NCBI GenBank assembly: GCA_021828045.1
Contig: JAKATI010000006.1
Span: forward strand, 1-39,999
Direction: 5' to 3'
DNA: 39,999 nt
Origin: Pseudomonadota bacterium
GTDB taxonomy: Bacteria > Pseudomonadota > Gammaproteobacteria > JAKAQQ01
Part shown: positions 1 to 10,667 of the stretch, piece after piece
Position numbering within the stretch: the stretch's first letter is position 1
Layout: every line of letters begins with the position of its first letter
The notes under the pieces: generated by a model
The model's input: only the letters and a program-made list of their open reading frames with translations
Database searches by the model: none
Told to the model about the DNA's origin: nothing
Made by a program: the position numbers and the translations under genes

Positions 1-1
1 C

Positions 2-2375
<2,374 letters not shown>

Positions 2376-2397
<22 letters not shown>

Positions 2398-3476
2398 TGG
2401 AATCGCGCTTTCAGCTGGATTCCAGCGGCGGCGCAGCTCCAGTAACTCTCGGAGTATTCGGTCATACCGGACAGGTCGGCCGGGTCTTGGTCCAGATGCT
2501 CAGGGAGCCTACGTCCGGAACAAATCCCCTGAGATGGGTGTTCGGATTCCTCGCCAACCGCCATAACATTTTATGGCCTTCCGAGGCCTCCTCATTCTCC
2601 GAAAACCGCCAAGGTGATGACTGGATTCTCATCCTCGATCGCTTCCAGAGATGCCCGGGTCCAAAAATTCTGATCGACTGCACGGCCGATGAAACATTGC
2701 CGAAGCTTTACCCATCTCTGCTCGCCTCCAACATTCCAGTCGTAACACCGAACAAGCACGCCTTCAGTGGATCCCAGTCTTTCTACAACCGGCTGAACCG
2801 TCCGGAGGGGGGCTTCGTGCGTTGCCACTATGAAACTACGGTCGGGGCGGCACTGCCCATCTTGTCGACGATCCGAGCACTCCGCGAAAGTGGCGACCGG
2901 GTCTGGAAATTCGAGGCCGCTCTGTCGGGCACCTGGTCATTTATCCTTCATCAACTCCACCAAGGCCTGCCGTTCTCGCAAGCAGTCCGCCGGGCCCGGG
3001 ATCTTGGGATAACCGAGCCACATCCCCAGGCGGATCTCGCCGGGATGGATCTCCATCGCAAAGCACTCATTCTGATGCGAGAGGCGGGATACCAGGTCGA
3101 ACCGGGCGATGTGCTTCTACCTCGCTGGATTCCGGGTGTGACATTCAGGCCGGGGCTCGATCGGGAACTCTTTTTGAATGACCTCGTAAAACAGGATCCG
3201 TTATGGTCCACGTCCATCCTGGAGGCCCGGAAACGAGGGGAGAAACTGGTTCTCCTGATCCGGTTCGATGTCCATCGAGGCGCGATACTCGGCCTCGTTT
3301 CTCTTCCGGCTGGGAATGCTTTTGCCGAACTCAGGCCTGGCGAAAACCGATTGGAGATCTGGACCGACCGCTACTGCGACATCCCGCTTTCAATCGCCGG
3401 TCCTGGTGCAGGAGCTGAAATCACAGCATTCGGTCTTTTCCAGGAACTGTTGCGGGTGGCCTCTCGGGTTCACTAG
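2376..3476 (+). CDS. hom: Stand-alone homoserine dehydrogenase (ThrA/MetL-type domain)
   Basis: NAD(P)-dependent oxidoreductase interconverting aspartate semialdehyde and homoserine, the substrate of the metX product. Visible signatures are the Rossmann motif GVFGHTGQVG, DCTADE, VVTPNKHA, YETTVGAALP, GTWSFI and ITEPHPQADLAGMDLHRK, which holds the catalytic Asp/Lys region. It resembles the C-terminal half of the bifunctional aspartokinase-homoserine dehydrogenases but has no kinase domain and no obvious ACT domain. The start is uncertain: ATG 2376 is used here, GTG 2397 overlaps the metX stop and has a purine-rich AAGAG upstream, and ATG 2307 would overlap metX by about 90 bases. It is the last gene of a metY-metX-hom operon and converges on nrdJb. 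Confidence 0.88.
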
Positions 3477-3576
3477 GCCCACCGGGATCCGCCTTCCGGG
3501 TTCGGTGTAAAGAAACGACCTGCCAATCCCGGGCGTCGATGTCGTCGTCGGAGCCATTCCCGCCGGTCAGAGCCAC

Positions 3577-4335
3577 TTATTGGCACTTCGAGTCTCCACA
3601 GTTCAGACAGGTCATGCAACCATCCATCATCACAACTGCAGCCGTACTGCACTTCGTGCAAAGCTGGGCTCCTACGGGAAAATTAGACTGGGCAAAGGCA
3701 TCTTGTTGCTGGCGGGCAGCCTCGAACTCGGCGCGCTTCTCCGCAATCAGTTTCTGCTGCGCTTCATCGGGTTCCCCTTTCCGCATGAGGCCGATGCTCA
3801 CCAGGTGTTTCTCGATGACGTCGCCAATCTCTGCGATCAGAGAGGGCATAAACCGCCCACCGGGTTTCCAGTAACCCCCACGGGGATCGAAAACCGCCTT
3901 GAGTTCCTCGACCATGAAGGTCACATCTCCTCCTTTTCGAAATACGGCGCTGATGATCCGTGTCAAGGCCACAATCCACTGGTAGTGATCCAGGTTCTTG
4001 GAATTGATGAAGATCTCGAATGGACGACGTTGCTCATAGGGGGTACCCTCATTGAGCACAATGTCATTGATCGTGATGTACATCGCGTGATCGGAAATCG
4101 GGGTCTTCACCTTGTAGGTTGAACCCAGCAGCAGATCCGGCCGCTCGAGCTTCTCGTGCATCCGGATCACTTCTCCCTTGGGTCGTCTCTCGGGAACGTG
4201 TCCCTCATTGGCCTTGGCTGGCGTGTTGACCGTCTCGAGCACGACTCCGGGGCTACGGCCGGCTAAGACTTGGGGAGGCTCTTCCGGTTTTTGCACCGCG
4301 TACTGGGTAATTTTCTTTTCAATTTTGATCGTCAT
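3577..4335 (-). CDS. nrdJb: B12-dependent ribonucleotide reductase, C-terminal subunit NrdJb (TSCPD domain)
   Basis: Second half of a class II ribonucleotide reductase, encoded separately as in Pseudomonas nrdJa-nrdJb. The central part (STYKVKTPISDHAMYITIND...) matches the TSCPD-type domain. The C-terminus has clustered cysteines (CTKC, then DGCMTCLNCGDSKC), the thiol/zinc tail that re-reduces the active-site cysteine pair. The start is ATG 4335 with GGTGA upstream; the open frame upstream of it is only a shadow of nrdJa. It is 252 residues long. It follows nrdJa by 37 bases on the same strand, so the two are co-transcribed and probably act as one complex. Confidence 0.88.
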   Translation of the reverse strand: MTIKIEKKITQYAVQKPEEPPQVLAGRSPGVVLETVNTPAKANEGHVPERRPKGEVIRMHEKLERPDLLLGSTYKVKTPISDHAMYITINDIVLNEGTPYEQRRPFEIFINSKNLDHYQWIVALTRIISAVFRKGGDVTFMVEELKAVFDPRGGYWKPGGRFMPSLIAEIGDVIEKHLVSIGLMRKGEPDEAQQKLIAEKRAEFEAARQQQDAFAQSNFPVGAQLCTKCSTAAVVMMDGCMTCLNCGDSKCQ

Positions 4336-4372
4336 GAGCGCTTCACCATCGGCATGAGTTACGTCTGGAGAT

Positions 4373-7300
4373 TCAAAAACGGCCGTAGTAGCCTTCTTTG
4401 AGGGCATCATAAAGGTTAGCGGCCGTGTGGATCTCGCCATCGTACTCGATTTCCTCGTCACCCCGAGCCTCAACGACCGTGCCATCCTCAAGCGTGAAAC
4501 GGTACCGGGTATTTTTGAGATCCTGCTCCTTGACCAAAACACCTTGAAATGCTTCAGGGTTGAACCGAAAGGTCGTGCAGCCCTTGAGTCCCTCTTCGTA
4601 TGCGTACAGGTAGATATCTTTGAACTGGTCGTAGGGATAGTCAGTCGGCACGTTAGCGGTCTTGGAAATCGAGGAGTCGATCCACTTCTGGGCGGCCGCT
4701 TGGATATCGACATGCTCACGCGGTGTAATGTGTTCCGCAGTCACAAAATATCCAGGCAGACTCTCTTCCGGCCGGTCTGCCCCCGGCACAGCATGGGGAT
4801 TAACCAGGGTCCGGTAAGCCATGAGCTCGAAGGAATTGACCTCGATTTTTTCCTTGCTTTTCTTTCCCTCCCGGATCACGTTCCGGAAGTAGGAATGGGC
4901 AAAGGAAGGCTCAATCCCATTTGACGCGTTATTCGCGAGGGCCAGGGAGATAGTTCCCGTGGGCGCAATCGAGGTGTGATGGGTAAACCGGGCTCCGGTC
5001 TGGGCCAATGCCGCAACCAAATCCGGTGCCACTTGCGCCACTCGCTGCATATAACGGCTATAGCGGGCATGGAGTTCCCGCCCGGGGATCCGGTCGCCCA
5101 CTTTCCAGCCATCGGCAGTCATTTCCGGACGTTTTCTTAGCATTTCCTCGGTAACGGCAAACTCCTCCGTCATGATCGGGGCCGGTCCCTTTTCCCGTGC
5201 CAGATCCAGTGCCTCTTCCCATCCGGCAATGGCCATCTCGCGCGAAACCTTTTCCGTAAAACGGACGGACTCCGGCGACCCGTAGCGGAGACCCATCATG
5301 GTGAGGGTCGAGCCCAATCCCAGATAGCCCATGCCGTGCCTCCGCTTACGCTGTATTTCTTCCTGTTGATGTTCAAGCGGCAATCCATTGATCTCAACCA
5401 CATCATCCAGCATCCGGGTGAACACCTTGACCACTTCCCGGTACTCCTCCCAGTCAAATCGGGCCGCCGGACTGAATGGGTCCTGTACAAAACGGGTCAG
5501 GTTGATCGACCCAAGCAGACAGGAGCCGTACGGGGGCAGGGGTTGCTCGCCACAAGGATTGGTGGCGCGTATGTTCTCGCACCACCAGTTGTTGTTCATC
5601 TCATTGACTTTATCGATCAGTACAAAACCCGGCTCCGCAAAATCGTAGGTCGAAGTCATGATGAGATCCCAGAGCCGCCGCGCATGGATTCGCTTGTAAA
5701 CCTTGCAGGCCACCAAACCGCACTCGTTCCGGACATAGCCGTCAGTTTGGGGCCATTCCTTCCAGACCACCTGCTCCGGATTATTGAGATCAAGACTTCC
5801 AGACTCGGCTTCCTTCTTGTCGATCGGAAACACGAGGGGCCATTCCGCATCCCCCTTAACTGCCTCCATAAAGTCGCGGGTGATCAGAAGGGATAGATTG
5901 AACTGCCTCAGACGCCCGTCCTCGCGCTTCGCACGGATGAACTCAAGGACATCGGGATGTCCCACATCAAAGGTGCCCATCTGTGCACCTCGCCGCCCAC
6001 CTGCCGAGGAAATCGTAAAACACATGCGATCATAGATGTCCATGAAGGACAAAGGTCCGGAAGTATAGGCCCCCGCACCCGAAACGTAGGCACCCCGGGG
6101 ACGCAGGGTCGAGAACTCATAGCCGATCCCGCAGTTGTGGATGACCACGAGGCCACCCTTTCCGGCCAGATAGTTGTTATGGTCCGCTACATGGAAATCA
6201 TAGAACGTTTCGGGAAGCGGCAAGTCCCGATGGAGCGCACTGACCGGGATCAGGGTGCGGGCCAGCGACACCAAGGCTTCAAGACCAGGAAACCGTCTCT
6301 CCCAGCGATCAAGATCCTCGCGGGTGGCGATCCACCCTGCTTCCGACCGGCACGGGACACCGACTGCTTGACGCTCGGCTGGCGACAGGCGAGCGGTCTC
6401 TGCCATCAAATAGTCACCGAGGAGTTCCGGCAGACAATAGCGAGGCTCTTCTTCTCGCCTATCCCCACCGACATTGGCCAGCCACCGGAATCGTCCACGA
6501 GCAGCCTGTTGCTTGGAATATCCCGACACAACCGCGAGAAATGCTGTGTACCGGATTTCGAAGTCCGCCCTTCCCCCATCACCACCCGCCGGCCGGATCT
6601 CGCTTGGCACACCAAACCACGCTGCAAGCGCCTGAAGTTCCCGGGACAGCGGCTGGGGCACGCTCAGCACCAAGCGGCCCTCCTCGGGGCGCCAACCTCC
6701 CACTCCATCTCCCAGTCCGGCAAGGAAAGGTAAGAAATACCGCCCGGGATCAAGTCGCACACCCTCTGGAACAGCATGGGTTGGAGACCGGCGGGCAACC
6801 GGACTCTCACGGGCAGGCAGTTCCATCCCGGATTCGTCCCAAACCGGCCCGCCAGCGACAGCGGTTCCGGCCAAAAGGAGCACGCCATCCCAACCAAAGA
6901 TAATCCGGTGCAGCACCTTCTGGATCGAGTGTAAAGGTCTATTCAACCCCAGACCCCAGATCCAGGAACGAGCCCTTGTAGTCCAGCGGGACCCGCCCAG
7001 ACTCCGGGCCAGATGGATCCCTGCAAGCCAAGCCAACCGAGCCCCTCCCGCATCCGCCGTCCAGTCCAACCGGTGTTGGACCAGTGCTTCGCCAATGCGG
7101 ATCTCATCTGCACGAACATATTGAAGCCGACCATCCCGGTATACCAGGACCGGGTGCTGGATTGAAGTTTGCAGGTGGATCCCCCCAGCCACAATCTCGA
7201 GATTCTCGGTCCGCGGGACCCGCACCCTGAGGTGGGCCAAGATTGGCCGCATCATGAACTGACCGGTTTTCCGGTCATAGCTCAAAATCCGCGCATGCTG

Positions 7301-7768
7301 CTCCTCGACCGCGCGTTCGACCGTCACAAGACCCTGATCAGTTCGTACCCAAGTCCCGGGAGCCACGCAACCGGCTTTGAGGGTCAAGCCAGCCTCGTGT
7401 ACCTTCTCCAGAATGTCATCCATGGAATCCCGGATGGTTCCCGAAACCGTGCAGTTGATCGTCGAGGTTGCCGGTTTATGCTCTTTCGCACCGGCATTCG
7501 AGACAATCCGTCCCGCGGGGATGGCGCCGTGGCGAAGAGCCCAGAGAAACCGTTCATACCAGAGCTCCTGCTCGTCCTGCTTCTCGACCCAGGAGAGTGC
7601 CCGTGCAATGCGCTGGTAGGTGTCGTCCATGGTCGCATCCAGAATGGCTCCTGTCTTGGTTTTGAGCCGGTATTTCTTGTCCCAGATATCCAGGGAGGCT
7701 TCCTGCTCGGGAACCGGTGCGGGGCTGGGCGTGGTGGGGTGCGGATGAAAGTTCATTTTGGAGTTCAT
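4373..7768 (-). CDS. nrdJa: Adenosylcobalamin-dependent ribonucleotide reductase NrdJa, interrupted by an intein
   Basis: Class II RNR catalytic subunit that reduces ribonucleotides to deoxyribonucleotides with adenosylcobalamin, independent of oxygen. Mature exteins show ASLDIWDKKYRLK near the N-terminus, a redox cysteine in STINCTVSGT (codon 7451-7453), the thiyl-radical cysteine in NPCGEQ (codon 5552-5554), the partner cysteine in YGSCLLGSINL, and THHTSIAPTGTISL. A 412-codon intein splits LKAG from CGIGYEF. The start is uncertain: ATG 7768 is used, ATG 7756 is equally possible, and neither has a clear SD. GTG 7822 extends the frame but lies inside an NrdR-type box, so I reject it. It is followed by nrdJb. 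Confidence 0.9.
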   Translation of the reverse strand: MNSKMNFHPHPTTPSPAPVPEQEASLDIWDKKYRLKTKTGAILDATMDDTYQRIARALSWVEKQDEQELWYERFLWALRHGAIPAGRIVSNAGAKEHKPATSTINCTVSGTIRDSMDDILEKVHEAGLTLKAGCVAPGTWVRTDQGLVTVERAVEEQHARILSYDRKTGQFMMRPILAHLRVRVPRTENLEIVAGGIHLQTSIQHPVLVYRDGRLQYVRADEIRIGEALVQHRLDWTADAGGARLAWLAGIHLARSLGGSRWTTRARSWIWGLGLNRPLHSIQKVLHRIIFGWDGVLLLAGTAVAGGPVWDESGMELPARESPVARRSPTHAVPEGVRLDPGRYFLPFLAGLGDGVGGWRPEEGRLVLSVPQPLSRELQALAAWFGVPSEIRPAGGDGGRADFEIRYTAFLAVVSGYSKQQAARGRFRWLANVGGDRREEEPRYCLPELLGDYLMAETARLSPAERQAVGVPCRSEAGWIATREDLDRWERRFPGLEALVSLARTLIPVSALHRDLPLPETFYDFHVADHNNYLAGKGGLVVIHNCGIGYEFSTLRPRGAYVSGAGAYTSGPLSFMDIYDRMCFTISSAGGRRGAQMGTFDVGHPDVLEFIRAKREDGRLRQFNLSLLITRDFMEAVKGDAEWPLVFPIDKKEAESGSLDLNNPEQVVWKEWPQTDGYVRNECGLVACKVYKRIHARRLWDLIMTSTYDFAEPGFVLIDKVNEMNNNWWCENIRATNPCGEQPLPPYGSCLLGSINLTRFVQDPFSPAARFDWEEYREVVKVFTRMLDDVVEINGLPLEHQQEEIQRKRRHGMGYLGLGSTLTMMGLRYGSPESVRFTEKVSREMAIAGWEEALDLAREKGPAPIMTEEFAVTEEMLRKRPEMTADGWKVGDRIPGRELHARYSRYMQRVAQVAPDLVAALAQTGARFTHHTSIAPTGTISLALANNASNGIEPSFAHSYFRNVIREGKKSKEKIEVNSFELMAYRTLVNPHAVPGADRPEESLPGYFVTAEHITPREHVDIQAAAQKWIDSSISKTANVPTDYPYDQFKDIYLYAYEEGLKGCTTFRFNPEAFQGVLVKEQDLKNTRYRFTLEDGTVVEARGDEEIEYDGEIHTAANLYDALKEGYYGRF
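6134..7369 (-). other. Intein in NrdJa with degenerate LAGLIDADG endonuclease
   Basis: This is an in-frame 412-codon protein intron. It begins with Cys1 (codon 7367-7369, block A CVAPGTWVRTDQGLVTVE) and ends with VVIHN followed by the +1 Cys of the extein (codon 6131-6133). Block B reads LQTSIQHPVLV, a TxxH variant with Ser in the Thr place. Block F reads YDFHVADHNNYLAG. Removing it joins LKAG to CGIGYEF, the normal RNR sequence, so self-splicing is expected. Two dodecapeptide-like motifs survive, LAGIHLARS and LAGLGDGVG. The acidic residue normally at position 8 is Arg in the first and Val in the second. The homing endonuclease is therefore probably dead while splicing residues are retained. 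Confidence 0.92.
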
Positions 7769-7818
7769 TGGAAGACGGTCGCTGGTGTGGCAAGACGGAA
7801 ATCGGTCGCTACACCTTA

Positions 7819-7866
7819 CCACAAGATTTTGTGGTTATCCGGTACTTGGACCACAACAGCTTGTGT
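7819..7866 (-). promoter_or_regulatory. Paired NrdR-type boxes upstream of nrdJab
   Basis: Two 16-base near-palindromes, CCACAAGATTTTGTGG (7819-7834) and CCACAACAGCTTGTGT (7851-7866), each match about 12 of 16 positions of the NrdR-box consensus (acaCwAtATatwGtGt). They start 32 bases apart, about three helical turns, which is the usual arrangement for cooperative NrdR binding. They lie 51-99 bases upstream of ATG 7768, where an RNR promoter would be. The ATP/dATP-sensing repressor NrdR is expected to bind here. I saw no cobalamin riboswitch between the boxes and the gene. Confidence 0.75.
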
Positions 7867-7966
7867 CTCGCAATCTTTGACGGATTTTCAGTGCGTTAGG
7901 CCCTGCATACGATTCTTGGAGCCCAGCGGGGAACTTCAAATCGGTTAACGAGTCTATCCGGTTGCT

Positions 7967-8038
7967 GACGGGCCAGACCTAAACCGCTACAATGACCAGT
8001 TGTTGCCTTGTAGCGGCGGTTTTTTTGCGGCTGCCCGT
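7967..8038 (+). other. Nested stem-loop with T-run in the nrdJ-degP gap (terminator or structured RNA)
   Basis: The 377-base gap between nrdJa (minus) and the Deg protease (plus) contains a perfect 9-bp hairpin, CCGCTACAA (7983-7991) with TTGTAGCGG (8007-8015), followed by CGGTTTTTTT, the form of a rho-independent terminator on the plus strand. It is enclosed by a second perfect 7-bp stem, GACGGGC (7967-7973) with GCCCGTC (8032-8038). No gene reading on the plus strand lies upstream to need a terminator. It could end a small RNA, act as an attenuator in a long degP leader, or be a conserved structured RNA. The remaining 8039-8130 shows nothing I recognise. Confidence 0.55.
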
Positions 8039-8145
8039 CCCGCTGGCAGAGCCCAATAGCCGTCCGTTGTTAACCATGTCAGAAGGGGCCACGTTCCTAG
8101 CTGGAGAGGCGCCTTCAGGAAACAGAATCACGAGGAACTGATCCG

Positions 8146-9591
8146 ATGAAACAAATGAAGCGATCCATCTGGTTTGCCGTTGCCTTGGTTGGCACTCTGA
8201 CAGTTGTCAATGTCGGGCTGACCTTGGCCAACTCCAGCGTGTCATCCCACGCCAAGTCGGTTTTACCGGTATTCCAGGATGGCACCCCGGTGCCCAGCTT
8301 GGTCCCCATGATTCGCATGGTCATGCCAACGGTCGTCAACGTCTCCACCAAGGGCGAGATCCCGGTCCATTCCCCGCTCTATGCTCCATTCCTGAATAAC
8401 CCGTTCTTTCAGCAGTTTTTCGGAATGAGCCCGTTCCAGCAGCAAGGGCCGACGCGTGAACATTTCCGTGCGCTCGGATCGGGCGTCATTATCAATGCGC
8501 GTAAGGGGTACATCCTGACCAACGATCACGTCATCCGGCATGCCACAAAGATCGTGGTCACCACCTACAATCATCACCACTATCCAGCCCGTGTCGTCGG
8601 CAAGGATCGGGAGACAGATTTGGCTGTGCTCCAGATCCATGCCCATGGCCTCCATCAAATTGCATTCGGAGACTCGGCCAAGCTGTCCGTGGGAGACTTC
8701 GTCGTAGCCATCGGCAACCCATTTGGATTGGGACATACCGCCACGTTCGGCATTGTGAGCGGCCTCGGGCGGACAGATGTTGAACAAAACCACGTCGGGA
8801 CGTTCATCCAAACTGATGCTGCGATCAACCCGGGGAACTCAGGTGGCGCGCTAGTCAATCTCCGGGGGCAGCTGGTCGGTATCAACACCGCCATTCTGAC
8901 GACCGGTAACGATGGCGGAAATATTGGCATCGGCTTCGCGATCCCCGTCAACCTCGCACGAGCTGTGGCCCACCAGATTATCCGCTACGGTCGCGTGGAA
9001 CGGGGTGTACTGGGCGTTCTGGTCCAGGATGTGACTCCCCGCCTCAGACGTGCCTTCGGTCTTGCCCCCGGACAGCGCGGTGCCCTGATTGCTCAAGTGG
9101 AACCCAACTCGGGCGCTGCCCGTGCCGGTCTCCGAGCTGGCGATATCATTACCAACGTCAATGGCCAACCGATTCACGATGTCAGCGCTTTGCGCGGCAT
9201 CATCGGGGTTTTGCGAGTCGGTACTCACGTCCGTGTCGGCTTTCTCCGGAATGGACACGCCATGACGACGACTGCCATCATTGGACCCAACCACAGCCAC
9301 AAGGAAAAGCGAACCTTCCGGTTTGCCAAGAAAAACATCGGAGCGCAGCTGTCGGATCTCAATCCGGGTTCGCCGCTCTATGGAAAAGTGAAAGGCGTCA
9401 TGGTCATCGCCGTAGCCCCCAGGAGCCCTGCTGCAAAGGCAGGCTTGGAACCGGGTGACGTCATTGTGGCCGTCGACCAGCATCCAGTCCACAATCTGGC
9501 CGAGTTCAAGCAAGCGCTGGATACCTATCACGGGATTTTGTTGCTCACGGTGCAACGTGGCTCGAGCACGTTTTTCACAACCCTTCGCTAA
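8146..9591 (+). CDS. Periplasmic Do/Deg-type serine protease with two PDZ domains
   Basis: Trypsin-like envelope-stress protease and chaperone of the DegP/DegQ/MucD group. An N-terminal hydrophobic segment (residues 8-28) looks like a signal peptide. The triad is His128 (TNDHVI), Asp158 (ETDLAVLQ) and Ser232 (NPGNSGGAL). PDZ1 starts near residue 280 (GVLGVLVQDVTP) and PDZ2 near 395 (GAQLSDLNPGSP). At 481 residues it has the family's usual size. An AGGAA ribosome-binding site sits 8 bases before ATG 8146. It appears to be transcribed alone, with the structured element at 7967-8038 upstream and a GC-rich hairpin just downstream. Which Deg paralogue it is cannot be fixed without a tree. Confidence 0.93.
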   Translation: MKQMKRSIWFAVALVGTLTVVNVGLTLANSSVSSHAKSVLPVFQDGTPVPSLVPMIRMVMPTVVNVSTKGEIPVHSPLYAPFLNNPFFQQFFGMSPFQQQGPTREHFRALGSGVIINARKGYILTNDHVIRHATKIVVTTYNHHHYPARVVGKDRETDLAVLQIHAHGLHQIAFGDSAKLSVGDFVVAIGNPFGLGHTATFGIVSGLGRTDVEQNHVGTFIQTDAAINPGNSGGALVNLRGQLVGINTAILTTGNDGGNIGIGFAIPVNLARAVAHQIIRYGRVERGVLGVLVQDVTPRLRRAFGLAPGQRGALIAQVEPNSGAARAGLRAGDIITNVNGQPIHDVSALRGIIGVLRVGTHVRVGFLRNGHAMTTTAIIGPNHSHKEKRTFRFAKKNIGAQLSDLNPGSPLYGKVKGVMVIAVAPRSPAAKAGLEPGDVIVAVDQHPVHNLAEFKQALDTYHGILLLTVQRGSSTFFTTLR

Positions 9592-9602
9592 ATCGACCTC
9601 AT

Positions 9603-9622
9603 GGGGGGGCGCAAAGCCCCCC
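9603..9622 (+). terminator. GC-rich stem-loop after the Deg protease
   Basis: Seven G/C pairs, GGGGGGC (9604-9610) with GCCCCCC (9616-9622) around a GCAAA loop, begin 12 bases after the protease stop codon. Only TT follows, not a T-run, so it may be a weak terminator or a 3' stabilising hairpin. Confidence 0.5.
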
Positions 9623-9736
9623 TTGGGATTCAACCAAATCCGGAAATACGGCATTTAGTACCGACTAATCACTGCCCTAGGCTTCTGGAACCCCGTAGAC
9701 TGGAAGCGTTCGCCACCAACCTCAACGGGTGTTTCC

Positions 9737-10102
9737 ATGCCTCCAAACAGGATCAAGGATGTGCAAACGCTTTATCTTGGATTGATCCAAGACATCAATC
9801 GTTATCTACTTCACGGTCTGGCCGAGTGCTGGCTTCTGTCGCCCGACACCACCCAAGCCCTTTTCCCCAAGACCGCCCAAAGTCATATCATCGAGCTTCT
9901 TTCCCTGACGGCCTCAGAACGGGAACAGCGCCTCAGGGACCAAGACCCGGAGGTCCCTCTATGGCAACTGCGTCCGGAACGCACCCTCTGGCAGGCACTG
10001 GATCGTTGCAAAACCGATGAGCACCGCAATCGGGAAATCTTGGCCCGAGCACAAACGGCAACCAGCCCATGGAGCCGGGAAAGCCCGGATGAGAGTTCCT
10101 AG
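9737..10102 (+). CDS. FlhD-like small regulator (remote homologue)
   Basis: This is a 121-residue, predicted mostly helical protein. Residues 15-50 line up by eye with enterobacterial FlhD: ...IQDINRYLLHGLAECWLL parallels FlhD's YDIN.SYLLLAQRL, followed by a D-rich turn, ALF, an IIELLSLT helix and an LWQLRPE segment where FlhD has FRF. FlhD (about 116 residues) binds FlhC to form the DNA-binding activator of flagellar class II genes. An FlhC-like gene exists at 39040-39621, but no flagellar gene is seen near either. The ribosome-binding site is weak. The call rests on pattern similarity only; it could be an unrelated small helical protein. Confidence 0.5.
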   Translation: MPPNRIKDVQTLYLGLIQDINRYLLHGLAECWLLSPDTTQALFPKTAQSHIIELLSLTASEREQRLRDQDPEVPLWQLRPERTLWQALDRCKTDEHRNREILARAQTATSPWSRESPDESS

Positions 10103-10252
10103 CTTCTCGTTCACAATTCGGTCTAGGCTGGGTTGGGATCTTGCAGAATTCAATCCATACTGAGCATGGGCCGAACCACCGTCTGGTCACGAGGGTAAAA
10201 TAGTCCTAATTCTTGATTTTCGATTTTGATTTCCGGCGAATCGTACCTCAGG

Positions 10253-10261
10253 TGTTATACT
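10253..10261 (+). promoter_or_regulatory. Extended -10 promoter upstream of cutA
   Basis: TGTTATACT matches the extended -10 form TGnTATAAT at five of six hexamer positions. No good -35 lies 16-18 bases upstream, which is usual for this promoter type. It would start transcription near 10268 and serve cutA and the tlpA-like gene. Confidence 0.5.
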
Positions 10262-10334
10262 CCCGCTCCCCCTCATGGAATGGAATAGATCGGATCAAAG
10301 GTGGAGTACTTGGGGTTCGGGGGCATTTCGAACC

Positions 10335-10667
10335 GTGAGCGCAATTCTTATTTTCACCACTGTCGCAGACTCTACGGAGGCCGACTCTCTGGCCAGAACC
10401 CTGGTCGAGTCCCGGCTGTCTGCCTGTGTGAACCGGATTGGGCCTGTGCAATCCACATATCGCTGGGGCGAAGCAATCGAAATCTCAATGGAGTATCTCC
10501 TGATTGTCAAAACCAAGGCGGAATGCTATCCGGCCATCGAGCAACTCATCCGCAAGCACCATACTTATGCCGTCCCAGAGATCGTTTCTGTAGCTTTGGA
10601 CAATCTGGAACCGAACTATCGGCATTGGCTCGAGTCCGCGGTCGCCTCTGCGGTGGCTTCCTCGTGA
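10335..10667 (+). CDS. cutA: Divalent-cation tolerance / signal-transduction protein CutA
   Basis: Small cytoplasmic trimeric protein of the CutA1 family, related in fold to PII and associated with copper tolerance. Family motifs are ILIFTTVADSTEADSLAR, LVESRLSACVN, YRWGEAIE, LLIVKTKAE and YAVPEIV. I chose GTG 10335 because the protein then begins at the family's first beta strand and is 110 residues long. An in-frame ATG at 10275 would add 20 unrelated residues and sits about 7 bases from the likely transcription start. Its stop overlaps the start of the next gene (GTGA, 10664-10667). Confidence 0.9.
   Translation: MSAILIFTTVADSTEADSLARTLVESRLSACVNRIGPVQSTYRWGEAIEISMEYLLIVKTKAECYPAIEQLIRKHHTYAVPEIVSVALDNLEPNYRHWLESAVASAVASS

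Noticed and set aside
7820-7822. GTG as nrdJa start
   Set aside because: It lies inside an NrdR-type box, and the 18 extra residues match no family sequence.
7769-8145. Cobalamin riboswitch upstream of the B12-dependent RNR
   Set aside because: No B12-box-like sequence was seen on the minus strand; NrdR boxes explain regulation better.
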